This document shows positions 18,501 through 26,284 of a stretch of 28,079 nt of DNA, in pieces (position 1 is the stretch's first letter; every line of letters starts with the position of its first letter). The translations under genes and the position numbers were made by a program. This DNA comes from Mesostigma viride. Lineage: Eukaryota; Streptophyta; Mesostigmatophyceae; Mesostigmatales; Mesostigmataceae. The notes beneath the pieces are model-generated. The model was given only the letters and a program-made list of their open reading frames with translations. It searched no databases and had not been told where the DNA came from. The stretch spans positions 1-28,079 of the forward strand of contig RPFO01000760.1 of assembly GCA_009746045.1 (NCBI GenBank), written 5' to 3'.

Positions 18501-18808
18501 CCACACAATCGGAACTAACTCTTCCGACCGCGTTGACCAATATCCTTGTCAGGTTAACATTTGATAACAACCCACCAACGATTCTCGACATATCAAACCC
18601 ATATCGCTTAACGGCTAGCGGCCTGTCCGTCTGGCCGGTAAACGTTATAATTGGCAGCAACTGGAATGTTGTTTCAGGATACGAGGAGGATGACGGGGTG
18701 TTTGAAATCGCATTGCGGATTCCTCGCATCACCACTGACACGTCAACAAACATAGCTCTCTACGGCGTTTTGCAAGTCGCGCGCTGGAAAAATGGCCGTG
18801 TCGACTAA
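15524..18808 (+). CDS. Large beta-rich protein, probable virion fibre or surface protein
   Basis: The intact 1094-residue ORF starts at ATG 15524. The N-terminus is short and helical with heptad spacing (LDPEMEERVSNIETDIDGLQ), as in trimeric fibre stalks. The rest is Ser/Thr/Asn/Tyr-rich and strand-like with few long helices and little Cys. A segment near residues 830-930 (KFYVRLGFSNTKL, then ISVVVGEAWTGG, then MIHLATVTFQVLD) resembles a cohesin- or Ig-like sandwich, though weakly. There is no signal peptide or transmembrane segment. It is the first gene of the structural arm, where PLVs and virophages often keep large attachment proteins. No catalytic motif is seen. Receptor binding is inferred from context and composition. 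Confidence 0.7.
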   Translation: MVVLTTLSRPTNLATGLTLDPEMEERVSNIETDIDGLQASVTLLLGISHPFDESLVVDGFKIFYPSQPTNVRLGDNYDDETASDPSELAYSLVVNGYSYFKSGTTLVDDLTLNEPYLTAKVGATQYHVFDFSPDTLLDPGGRVLTRAQLDYLFDQHGVGKTSIANLNGDFVLHLEDGTTVSHQNAFNVINDQDVRVQLPYNVTNGDASGICKFTYRDYHTTQARTGESVVDGEVGYPYFSDSFYGLGGSRFNGLPLRVELLSFATIRDDNRRLPLTGRSFTITRTYSPLTDWRMGPIDPVNALYWSTNPTTANWEVVEGTTLKQGIKMTTPFAYQRKLPIRWYMNSTQLTPTTPTIGGVSLSQNGGLRGEDAVITAPVAADSNKYMNYEIDVYNDSTLTSYTTHKGGVMVCVSKMSQLHSGIRTPSSYISYLNPVKIAINGVYADHDVGWGKSLPPLTGFHLLANGVSQGALDGTLKTTTFQNPSEGDDVELRYRIVTVKDSPNLSGETVEIDGPATTLHSLESFSRHSVTTLQAEASKYYFEGSPEKFFFVKTATPAPSKCVVFSEQLIDGPFLLCFRLYLGSNDAFVSFAENTMSLTNKYHPATTDAHQNWRNAATTHWGMLGINLHHSDYALDLFDNLKSKVRYTLNSSWRQQNSYWVAFRRKSDGKVERYISKTTPQELSDMTKISNSSGIFTTTPTDILDPYIPMPLRPVFHLSGEYHGAYVWPIKDDLQDIEFDSLKTNNPSGSYTAVGDVLELRHRSTSSRNCSIFGKYSVTKPVPGVADTWFKELTLTNESVIRTVVKCPDVQYGVQMNQYTAKIYGILPARQSVRKFYVRLGFSNTKLSNDPLLISVVVGEAWTGGFSTTTISKSSSYVDITCDHISLVDPPVTGMIHLATVTFQVLDPTVSGPTPLLFASSLSYYYGSSLSSIGGNHGMDVALYEDVRETRRISHTILEADSLVGLRQPIYDYPLPQFWHGAPVAVMSFHDPATQSELTLPTALTNILVRLTFDNNPPTILDISNPYRLTASGLSVWPVNVIIGSNWNVVSGYEEDDGVFEIALRIPRITTDTSTNIALYGVLQVARWKNGRVD

Positions 18809-18828
18809 CAAGACCCTCACTTGGACGT

Positions 18829-18836
18829 TATAAAAA
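18829..18836 (+). promoter_or_regulatory. TATA-like box before the zinc-finger gene
   Basis: TATAAAAA lies 20 nt before the ATG at 18856, in a 47-bp AT-rich gap after the fibre gene stop. The short distance would give a very short leader. Confidence 0.4.
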
Positions 18837-18855
18837 TCTATGATTATATGCAGAA

Positions 18856-19359
18856 ATGGCAAGGCGTCAGAAATCAGCACGGCGCCGTCCTTCAAGTAAA
18901 AGGGGAAAACCGAAGCGTAAGGTCGCACCCCAGTCGCAGGTGACCGCTTCATCGACCAACACCATTGTCATCCACAGCGCGCCGGTCCGAAGAGCGGTGA
19001 ACAAAGGGAAGGTCGCAGAGGCGCGAGGGTTCAAGGATGCCCTTCTCATGGCGTCAGTGATGGCGAACTCTAGACCGGTCGCGTACCCCCCATTGTCCGC
19101 GTATGCCCAACCGGCCCCTGTCGCGCCGGCTCCCGAACCGGTTGTCGTCGATGAAGCAGTGGCGGCACCCCCGGAGCCTGCGGGTGTACCTGTCGGGAAA
19201 CGAGTCCAGGTGGGAGGCGCGAGGTGGAAATGCCCACAACCCGGGTGTAAGAGCACGTTCGCAAACGAAAAAAACCTCCTGCTGCATCTCAGGAGGGTCC
19301 ACAACACGGTCGTGGGAATTCCAAAAGAAGGCGCTGAAAAAAATCTCACAGAAGAGTAA
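18856..19359 (+). CDS. Basic C2H2 zinc-finger protein of the structural cluster
   Basis: The 167-residue protein starts at ATG 18856. The first 25 residues are almost all Arg, Lys, Ser and Pro (MARRQKSARRRPSSKRGKPK), reminiscent of DNA-condensing core proteins. An Ala/Pro-rich hinge covers residues about 75-115. A single C2H2 finger follows: C126, C131, H144 and H149 in KCPQPGCKSTFANEKN and LLLHLRRVHN, with the hydrophobic core residues of a true finger. It is separated by 2 bp from the next gene. A packaged DNA-binding protein or a late regulator are both possible; the sequence does not decide. Confidence 0.75.
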   Translation: MARRQKSARRRPSSKRGKPKRKVAPQSQVTASSTNTIVIHSAPVRRAVNKGKVAEARGFKDALLMASVMANSRPVAYPPLSAYAQPAPVAPAPEPVVVDEAVAAPPEPAGVPVGKRVQVGGARWKCPQPGCKSTFANEKNLLLHLRRVHNTVVGIPKEGAEKNLTEE

Positions 19360-19361
19360 AC

Positions 19362-19706
19362 ATGAGCAGCCCGCTGTTCACTGACGCCGAGATGCTCGAG
19401 ATCTCTCAATGGATGACCCTCCATCCAAATGTCCCACGAGAGTTCATTGAGGCAGCCATGCTCTACTGTAAGAAGAAGCCACTCACAGGGAAGACAAGGC
19501 GCGCCATGAAAAGGGCATCGGCGAAAATTGAGGAAGGCGTCGTCAAGGTTTTTGGGACAAACGAAATTACTTCTGAGCTATTGTCAGAAGAAGTGGCCGA
19601 TGAAGGAGTTCATCCAGGAAACGCTGACACTCACTCTTCGCACGGAGAACCGAACTCGCGGGACGCTAGTGGATCCGGTATGGGACATCCCGGCGGGACT
19701 CCTTGA
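19362..19706 (+). CDS. Small unknown protein overlapping the penton gene
   Basis: The 114-residue ORF starts at ATG 19362, two bases after the previous stop. The first 65 residues look like a folded helical domain (LFTDAEMLEISQWMTLHPNV, then a Lys/Arg-rich helix around KKKPLTGKTRRAMKRAS). The last 35 residues, Gly/Ser/His/Asp-rich, overlap the penton gene in another frame and may be low-constraint. Placement in a tight co-directional cluster favours a real gene. No family is recognised. Confidence 0.55.
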   Translation: MSSPLFTDAEMLEISQWMTLHPNVPREFIEAAMLYCKKKPLTGKTRRAMKRASAKIEEGVVKVFGTNEITSELLSEEVADEGVHPGNADTHSSHGEPNSRDASGSGMGHPGGTP

Positions 19707-20463
19707 CGATTATCACGACGTCGGGCTTACCCTCATGACCATCCCGTTTGAACAGACTCACATCAGCGAAGGAAACCGATACTTCACTGTCCGTTTGTCT
19801 GGCAGCGAGTCCCCTACGAAGGTGACCTTGCCGCTCGGCTCGTACACGACTATCGAAAACCGAAAAAACATAGAGGAAGCTTTGAAGGCGGTAGATCCTG
19901 GGTTCTCGGTCACGTACAACAGGGCGACTAGTCTTTTTACCGTGACAAATGCCACCGAGTTCTCTGTCGCGGTGGATGAGCCCACGGGCCGGGTGTTGGG
20001 GCTCATGGAAGGATCATATCCTTTCACAGGTGTCCTCGCTAGCAACCGGCCAGCAACGAATGGGAGACTGAGAATGGTGTATGTATACAGCGACATCGTT
20101 CGAGGAAACGTGATATCATCGTCGACAGGCACGGGATATGGAGGCCTTTTGGCCGTCTGTCCCAACATGTCGCAGTTCTTAGAACCCATTGTTTGGCAGG
20201 CAGCGACCCCTTTGTGGCAGCATCTCAAGGACTCTCCCAGCAACATCACGATCCGACTGCTCGACGAGGACGACGCTCCTATAACTGTCTACTCGGATTG
20301 GGCTCTTCAGCTCTCCTTCCGCATAAGCCCTCAGAAGGCGATGGGAATAGAGGCGAGGAAGATCGGGAGCGTTTTGAAGTATATGGCCCTTGACAGGACC
20401 GTCCAGCCACAAACCAGATTTATTTCTCAGCCATCTAGTACTATCGAGGACGATGAAAGTTAA
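19600..20463 (+). CDS. Penton (minor capsid) protein, single jelly roll
   Basis: The frame is open from 19528, but the ATG at 19600 (MKEFIQETLTLTLRTENRTR) is the likely start, giving 287 residues. The pattern matches PLV/virophage minor capsid proteins: an early DIPAGLL segment, a central NIEEALKAVDPGFSVTYNRA with FTVTNAT, then MVYVYSDIVRGNVI, GGLLAVCP and ITIRLLDEDDAPI before a final WALQLSFRI strand. Pentons fill the icosahedral vertices. The gene overlaps the following start by 11 bases, consistent with coordinated expression with the capsid gene. No frame break is seen. The assignment rests on pattern and context, as no search was possible. Confidence 0.78.
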   Translation: MKEFIQETLTLTLRTENRTRGTLVDPVWDIPAGLLDDYHDVGLTLMTIPFEQTHISEGNRYFTVRLSGSESPTKVTLPLGSYTTIENRKNIEEALKAVDPGFSVTYNRATSLFTVTNATEFSVAVDEPTGRVLGLMEGSYPFTGVLASNRPATNGRLRMVYVYSDIVRGNVISSSTGTGYGGLLAVCPNMSQFLEPIVWQAATPLWQHLKDSPSNITIRLLDEDDAPITVYSDWALQLSFRISPQKAMGIEARKIGSVLKYMALDRTVQPQTRFISQPSSTIEDDES

Positions 20464-20809
20464 TTTTGGAGCAATCGGAAACGTGGCTAGACGCGTGGGA
20501 GAGTTTGCCGGCAACGCTATCAAGAGGGTCGGCGACGGGGCGGCCATCGTGTCAGCTGTCAAGAAAGCCGGGCACGTCGCTGGCGAAGTCATCTCAAAAA
20601 TTGGCGACGGGGCGCGGGCTGCCAAACAGGCGGCGGGCATTGTCGATTCCGCGCTCGGACACATCCCATCCAACATGATCGCGAAGAGTACGCTGCTCGG
20701 GAAAGCGTACTCGGTCGCAAACACTGGTCTGAGCGCCTTGTCCAACCTCGAAAGACGGGTTGATGGAGCGAAGGTAAAAAATCCCATACTCGGCCAGCTT
20801 CTTCAGTAA
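20453..20809 (+). CDS. Amphipathic helical protein between penton and capsid genes
   Basis: The frame extends upstream to 20390, but ATG 20453 (MKVNFGAIGNVARRVGEFAG), overlapping the penton stop, is preferred and gives 118 residues. The protein is Ala/Gly/Val/Lys-rich with regular amphipathic helices and an internal near-repeat (IKRVGDGAAI and ISKIGDGARA). It is very basic and lacks Cys and Trp. Position and character recall small internal capsid proteins of adenovirus-like viruses (pVI/pX type) that touch membranes or DNA. That is analogy only. Confidence 0.65.
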   Translation: MKVNFGAIGNVARRVGEFAGNAIKRVGDGAAIVSAVKKAGHVAGEVISKIGDGARAAKQAAGIVDSALGHIPSNMIAKSTLLGKAYSVANTGLSALSNLERRVDGAKVKNPILGQLLQ

Positions 20810-20824
20810 AAATATCTCATTCGA

Positions 20825-22131
20825 ATGTATACACAATCTATGGCTTCGGACAATTCCTGGTACTCGCGCGCTATCCCCAAGTCCATGCAATACCTCGTGA
20901 AGGCGCTGGGTCAGCACACGACTCAACGAGTCCATCTCAGCACCCTCTCAGCAAGCGACGGCATCAAACAAGGGTCTGTGGTCGCGGTCCGCCTCCCCAC
21001 GTCCGGGTTCGTGGACTTGCACTCCTTCGCAATGTTTTTCACGGGGACCCCCACGACCACGGCGGGGTTCGCAAAGTTCCCCGCGTACACGTCCTCCATC
21101 ATCAGGCGCCTCGAGGTACTGGCAGGAGGTCAGACCGTCGACAGCATCAACGACTACTCCCAGCTGTTCCATACGCTGCTCTCGGTGCACGGCGGTGTCG
21201 AGTACAATCTCGCGCAGGCTCCCGCTGGTTGGTCGAAGAATAACAACATCGTCACCGCTGACGTGGCTGGCACTCTCACAAACAACGTGAAGGCAAACAC
21301 CGCAGTGGACGGCGTCATTGACCACTTTTTGGGATTCCTGAGCGGCGAGCCTCGGATCGTGGATCTGAGTCTCTTCCCCCCCATCGAGATCCGAATCACA
21401 CTCATGGACGGAGGGGTGATGCTTCCTAGCGTGGCGCAGCAGCTGCTGCTGGTGGCATCGTGGCCGTTGACGCAGCGACAGGTGTTGGTTTCGAACTGAG
21501 CAACATCCACTTTAGCATCGACACGTACAGGTTCCAAGAAGATATCGTGGGCCAGATTTTCTCGTCCAGGCTTGCCGAGGGTGGAACTCTCTCCTTCAAG
21601 TGGCGGACGTGGCAGTCCACCAAACAGTCGCTCGGGACTCGCACTCCCTATGCCATCAAGGCGTCGCTGTCTTCCGCGTCCGCCAGCAAACTCCTGGCGA
21701 TTCAGGTTGCTGCCGGCGCGGACGTGACCAACGCATCTGGCAATACGATGTTCAATCACATCGCGGATGGTATGACTTCCTACCAATACGACATCAACGG
21801 ATCCAACCTGGCGCCTGGATACCGTACGAACGCAACGGAGGCGTGGATCAATCTGTTGTCCGCGTTCGGTGACCAAGGGAATGTTTTGTCCTGTGTCCGT
21901 GAGGGCATGACTCCTACCACGTGGCTAAACAACAACTTCACGATGGCGTGTCACCTTAATATGCCGTGTGCCGGTCCAGAGTACATGAGCGGCCTTGACC
22001 TTCGTGGCACGGCATCGGTGGTCACGCTGCGAGTCGAGAAGGGAGCAACGGACTGCATTTCCTACATCTTCACGGAATGCGAATCAAAGATGGACATCGC
22101 TGCAGGCAGGCAGGCAGCCGTGTACCTCTAA
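20825..22131 (+). CDS. Major capsid protein (double jelly roll), split by one frameshift
   Basis: The frame from ATG 20825 runs 224 codons to 21499; the next frame continues to 22131. The join must lie between 21430 (stop in the second frame just before) and 21499, most likely in GCGCAGCAGCTGCTGCTGG (21434-21452), and needs a -1 shift. The N-terminal part has SSIIRRLEVLAGGQTVDSIN and DYSQLFHTLLSV, the motif-rich loop shared by PLV and virophage capsid proteins. A strand GEPRIVDLSLFPPIEIRITL follows. The second half includes ELSNIHFSIDTYRF and IVGQIFSSRLAEGGTLSF. The combined length of about 435 residues suits a double-jelly-roll capsomer. One indel in a capsid gene suggests assembly error or an inactivated provirus. 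Adjacent penton, ATPase and terminal repeats support the call. Confidence 0.87.
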
Positions 22132-22145
22132 AAAATATATACGTG

Positions 22146-22150
22146 TGTAA
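22146..22150 (+). terminator. Candidate UGUAA poly(A) signal behind the capsid gene
   Basis: TGTAA lies 15 bp after the capsid stop, inside the 28-bp gap before the next small ORF. Two more TGTAA sites follow other rightward genes at comparable positions. Confidence 0.4.
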
Positions 22151-22159
22151 TGACAAACG

Positions 22160-22330
22160 ATGGACTACTTTCGAGACCCTAGCATCACAGCTAATCCGTT
22201 TAACAGGTTGAAGTTGATTTTTGACATTCCTGAAATGGCAGATTCTGGTCTGTCCATGACAATGCCAGCTAGACGAGCATTGCCCCTTCTCCCCACCTTC
22301 AAGTATCCGCTACCAAACTCTAAAAAATAA
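22160..22330 (+). CDS. 56-residue small ORF after the capsid gene
   Basis: The ORF runs from ATG 22160 to TAA 22328-22330. The peptide begins MDYFRDPSITANPFNRLKLI and ends in LPLLPTFKYPLPNSKK. It has a defined hydrophobic/basic pattern and no low complexity. It fits exactly between the capsid gene (28 bp away) and the adhesin gene (26 bp away) on the same strand. No family is recognised. A small capsid-cement or accessory protein would be reasonable by position only. Confidence 0.55.
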   Translation: MDYFRDPSITANPFNRLKLIFDIPEMADSGLSMTMPARRALPLLPTFKYPLPNSKK

Positions 22331-22356
22331 TGTGACGATGATATTATATTAGCTCC

Positions 22357-24031
22357 ATGTCGTTTGATTATGGTATTTGTCCTGCTTTGATTCGCAAGAA
22401 GCGCAAACCGGCAAGGACAGCGCCGTCAATCACGTTAACAACTACACACGGACTGTATCCTAGCGCGGTACCGATTACAATGACAGCAGCATTCAGCGAA
22501 ACAGTCACCGGGTTCACCTTGGGTGATATCGTTGTCATAAATGGTACTGCATCTGGTTTAACGGGTAGCGGCGCCTCTTACACATTCTCTGTGACTCCAG
22601 CTGTAGCTTATTCACTGACAACAGTCACTGTTGGAGGGAACGCAGCAAGCAGCGTGCTAGGAACCGGCAACACCGCAGCAACTCCGTTAGTCTTCACGTA
22701 TTCGCCACCTCCAACGGTAACCCTCGCGACGACCGCGGGCTTGACGCCATCCTCATCACCCGTGGACGTGACAGCCACGTTCAGCAGGTCGGTGACGGGG
22801 TTCGCGTTGGGCGACATCACCGTGACCAACGGGACCGCCGCCAACCTGACCGGAAGTGGGGCGTCGTACGCCTTCCAAGTGACGCCAACCATCGCCAATT
22901 CTTCAACGAACGTCAGCGTGGGCGCGGGCACTGTTGTGGACGCATCGACAGGGAACGCCAACGCGGCATCTAACACACTGTCGTTCACGTACTCGGCAAA
23001 TCCGTCGGTGACTCTTGCGTCCGGAACTCCGACGGGTGCTGTTTATCCGATCACGGCCACTTTTAGCACATCGGTCACTGGGTTCACGTTGGGCGACATC
23101 GCCGTGACCAACGGAACCGTGTCCAACTTGCTGGGAAGCGGTGCCACGTACACATTCGATGTGACCACTACCATGTCGGACTTCACGACGACGGTAAGCG
23201 TGGGCGCGGGCGCCGTGACGGGCGCAACGTCAGGGCTTGGAAACACATCATCCAACACGCTGTCATTCACGTACTATTACAACCCGGCAACAGACCCCGC
23301 TGTTCGCGTGGTACGATCCGTCCGACAGCGCCACGGTGTTCAGCGACACGTCGGGCACAACCCAGCAAAACACGGCGGGGGAACGTGATGCGCGTGAACG
23401 ACAAGGGCCGAACGGGTACCACGTGACGCAGGCAACTTCCGCCAAGTGCCCGACACTGGATACGGCGGAGCTGAACTCGAAACGGTCCCTCCGCTTTATC
23501 AACTCGCGGTCTGGCTTGTTAGTCCGTGAACAATTTCTGGAGCGGTCGGGGTAAGTGCGAGTGTCCTAGTCGCCAAACAGCTAACGACTGCAACGTATCC
23601 AGAAATAGGGGTTATACGGGTATTAGAGGTTATATGCTTGGATCGTCGAACGGCAATTGTTATCTCATGTCTTATCAGTCAGAGGTACAGACCGTTCTCC
23701 TATTCGCTCCCGGTGTATACGAAACCGTGAGCACCAGGGCTCAGTTCTTTGACAACAAGGCACACGTCCTGGCGCTTTCATGCAACAGCAGTACAAACGC
23801 CTTTTCACCCGCTTCGACGGACGAGCTGGTTATAACAGAATGGGATCGGACCCTACAACTGGTTCAGGAAATCTCGCTATTGGAGGAGACTCATCCAACG
23901 CGAGTCGTGCCTTTGACGGGTGGATTGGCGAGATCCTTATCTACAACACCGCCAAGACGTCAGCGGAACTTGAACGGATCCGCGGGTATCTTGTTGCCAA
24001 GTGGGGCACTCCCGCCGCCATCCCAGCGTAG
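22357..24031 (+). pseudogene. Ig-like/LamG adhesin, broken by several indels in its 3' half
   Basis: The first 305 codons (22357-23290) are intact: a short basic N-terminus and three repeats of about 95 residues. Each repeat carries AFSETVTGFTLGDI-type strands, a VTNGT turn and SGASYTF, resembling bacterial Ig-like Big_12 domains. A LamG/concanavalin-like domain follows in shifting frames: FAWYDPSDSATVFSD, GPNGYHVTQATS, NNFWSG, then AFDGWIGEILIYNTAKTSAE and GYLVAKWG at the end. Needed shifts lie at 23295-23298 (C4), 23377-23381 (G5), 23405-23407, 23524-23525, 23547-23551, 23604-23611 and 23802-23805 (T4). The two near 23380 and 23406 compensate each other. Ig plus LamG domains bind glycans or surfaces, so this is a likely receptor-binding protein. 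Damage is confined to about 510 bp. Confidence 0.75.
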
Positions 24032-24052
24032 AAACTATTATCTCTTCCAATT

Positions 24053-24057
24053 TGTAA
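24053..24057 (+). terminator. Candidate UGUAA poly(A) signal behind the adhesin gene
   Basis: TGTAA lies 21 bp after the adhesin stop and 7 bp before the next ATG, and overlaps AATAAA at its 3' side. Confidence 0.4.
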
Positions 24058-24064
24058 TAAAGCA

Positions 24065-24627
24065 ATGGAATACCCACCTATTATCAAATAGTGCTAGATT
24101 CCAAGGCCTCTGAAAACGTGATTGACTCCACCACCGGGTTACGTCAATTTAGAATCAAACCAGACCCGAGGGCGCCCATCATTGACAGTACATGGCGCGG
24201 TGGTGTGCATTATGCCTACGTTGACGCAGTACCTTTTGATGAGGACCATGCTATTGTCGGGCTTGTTTCCCCGAGTTTCTCCGGTGGTGAGCATAACCAA
24301 CAGGATTGCATTGTTTTATGCAACGAGACTGTCATGGGTGGATCAGACGGGGACATCTTTTCTTACGCCATGATCAACGAACACGCATTTTTTAACCTAA
24401 AGAACCCACACCTGTTCAGAAACGGAGGACATATTACGGTAGGAGCGTCGTACATTGACAGACTTGACGGAAACGAGACTCAATTCCCCCGTTGCAGACG
24501 GGTTTTTTGTGCATCCTACGTTTTGAAAAGATTCGCGGGTTCAACAAGTGCAATTGTCATGGCAAGTAATTTCTACGCATATATATGGGTGGTTGCTTCG
24601 GAAAATTCACTCTCGTGGACACTCTAG
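24065..24627 (+). CDS. Unknown viral protein with a start-proximal frameshift
   Basis: ATG 24065 gives MEYPPIIK and then a stop. The main frame is open from a neighbouring phase and carries about 178 residues from 24091 (VLDSKASENVID) to 24627. A one-base loss in AAATAGTG (24086-24093) would join them. The protein has an orderly alternation of strands and charged turns (HYAYVDAVPFDEDHAIVGLV, DRLDGNETQFPRCRRVFCAS) and five Cys. No transmembrane helix or known family is recognised. It sits between the adhesin and a small ORF, so a virion-surface role is possible. Its 3' end overlaps the next ORF by 43 bases. Confidence 0.55.
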
Positions 24628-24761
24628 AATCTTCGTTCAGGCGCTTGACAAGTGACCCAGTTGATTACTCGCACGCTTACGAGTCTTTTTACCTAAATTC
24701 ACGTCCCAGAACTCGCCACGTGGTAGAGGCCACCTTAGACTTGCATCGCTCCGAAATTTAG
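24585..24761 (+). CDS. 58-residue ORF with an N-myristoylation-like start
   Basis: The ORF starts at ATG 24585 within TATATATGGG and stops at TAG 24759-24761. The peptide begins MGGCFGKFTL, which satisfies the N-myristoylation pattern (Gly2, small residue at position 6) with Cys4 as a possible palmitoylation site. The remainder (SSFRRLTSDPVDYSHAYESF, then an Arg-rich stretch) is hydrophilic. It overlaps the upstream gene. An alternative is that it is the frameshifted C-terminus of that protein. Confidence 0.45.
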   Translation: MGGCFGKFTLVDTLESSFRRLTSDPVDYSHAYESFYLNSRPRTRHVVEATLDLHRSEI

Positions 24762-24910
24762 CCAAGTTCGACACTTGTACAAGTCCAGCCACCTTCGCGT
24801 CCTGTCCAGGCCGTGCCAGCAGACGTAACGGACCTTGGCACATTGTGCACAAATAGGCAAAATCACGTGCAAGTCACGCATCTCACGTTGCAAGCTCTCT
24901 GCCGGTAGCC

Positions 24911-25482
24911 ATGGCTTCCCGAAACGCAGGGCCTTGCGAGAAGGCGTTGGCAATGCTTGGAAAAATCCTCGATGGTCTCGAGGACGGCCAGACAAAGATA
25001 TCTGACCAGCTCGCACACCTGACGCACAAGGTCTCCCTTCTTTCCGGAAACGAAGGTGCTGTTGGAGGCACCGGACCTACCTGCGAGGTCTTCAAGATTC
25101 ACGACGCCGGATATGACGATGTCGACCGCAAGACGCCAAAAATTTGCGTCGAGTGGGTCTACGAGAAGAATGCGGCAAAGCCGAGGAAGGTCGAGGACCG
25201 CTGCGAGTGGATTCGCCTCGACCAAGCCGACGGGTGCGTTAAGATGGTTGACGATTTCCTCAATGGCTTCTCCAAGTCCAAGCGCCAGCCAGGCATTTCC
25301 CCCATTGCGCTCTACAGGGCATGGGAGGAGGTAAAGAAGGGTTTCGAGGACGCAAAGACCGCCACTTCCAATGGCAGGAAGAGGAGCCGCGAGGAGCGTC
25401 AAGCTCCCACGGCCATGGCGACAAGAAGAACTCCGCCTCGTACGTGAAGAGCCTGACTGGACACTCCAAGGACAAGGAGTAG
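24911..25482 (+). CDS. Unknown protein with coiled N-terminus and basic tail, last viral gene
   Basis: ATG 24911 sits in a favourable CCATGG context. Residues 1-45 are helical (KALAMLGKILDGLEDGQTKI). A mixed charged domain follows (TPKICVEWVYEKNAAKPRKV, then VKMVDDFLNGF and IALYRAWEEVKKGFEDAK), and then a nuclear-signal-like GRKRSREER. A one-base loss near 25399 would switch to the frame SSHGHGDKKNSASYVKSLTG and end at TAG 25480-25482; without it the ORF ends at 25447 in a less natural tail. It lies 270 bp before the right inverted repeat. It is not recognised as any known family. The opposite-strand frame is rejected as a shadow. Confidence 0.6.
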
Positions 25483-25751
25483 ATTGTCGTCTTGTTGACG
25501 ACGGCAACGAGCTTGCCATTTCGCTCTTGTCGAGCTGATAACGAATGTAAACGTGTTATATTTTTAATGAATTCGTTTATGCAGTATAAAACGCGTCAAT
25601 ATATGCTGAAAACAATTTTCATTTCGTCTCGAATTGCAGTTCTAACTGCAGGTTAAAAATCCAGAGTAAACCTCTTATGCATCGACACAGGTCGTGTGGG
25701 ATTCTTGCATAGGTCGTCTGAGTTTCCAGATTAATAAACCCTAACACTCTG
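25483..25751. other. AT-rich spacer before the right inverted repeat
   Basis: No gene is seen. The spacer holds a TGTAA at 25546-25550 (candidate poly(A) signal of the last gene), a TATAAAA at about 25585, a 16-bp palindromic hairpin TGCAGTT-CT-AACTGCA (25635-25650) and a telomere-like TAAACCCTAACA at about 25735. Confidence 0.6.
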
Positions 25752-25800
25752 CACACCCCGCCGCGCGGCCCTCGCCGGCTCCCTCACCCTGCGAGGACAT

Positions 25801-26169
25801 GGCGAAAAATTGGGCGGTCTTTTCTTAAGAGTAAGTACGTGCAATTTTTCGCCACATCCAACAACCCACGCCACCTCAGCGCCGGCCAGTGGGGGGGTGG
25901 CGAAAAATTGGGCGTTCTTTTCTTAAGAGTAAGTACGTGCAATTTTTCGCCATCACTCTCACACCTTGACAAACACCTCCTATGACCCGCGCCAAGGGGT
26001 GGCAGGGTGGCGAAAAATTGGGCGTTCTTTATTAAGAGTAAGTACGTGCAATTTTTCGCCATCACTCTCACACCTTGACAAACACCTCCTATGACCCGCG
26101 CCAAGGGGTGGCAGGGTGGCGAAAAATTGGCGTTCTTTATATAAGAGTAAGTACGTGCAATTTTTCGCC
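25801..26169. repeat. Four hairpin units in the right inverted repeat
   Basis: Units lie at 25801-25853, 25899-25951, 26009-26060 and 26118-26169. All have the GGCGAAAAATTG / CAATTTTTCGCC arms but a different core from left units 1-3: the bases next to the arms are not complementary, so stems are 12 bp. Unit 25801-25853 corresponds to left unit 4. Confidence 0.93.
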
Positions 26170-26284
26170 ATCCTTGTCACACCCCAACACACCATCACAA
26201 CTGCCGGGGTGGTGACAGATGCCAGCCTAAATGTCACAACCTGGTGAGCAGTGGTGGCAGGGGCACTTCTGTTTTTGCAAGTGG

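Noticed and set aside
24863-25519. A 218-codon minus-strand frame opposite the last viral gene
   Set aside because: It lacks domain-like composition, and the plus-strand frame has better start context and fits the rightward gene order.
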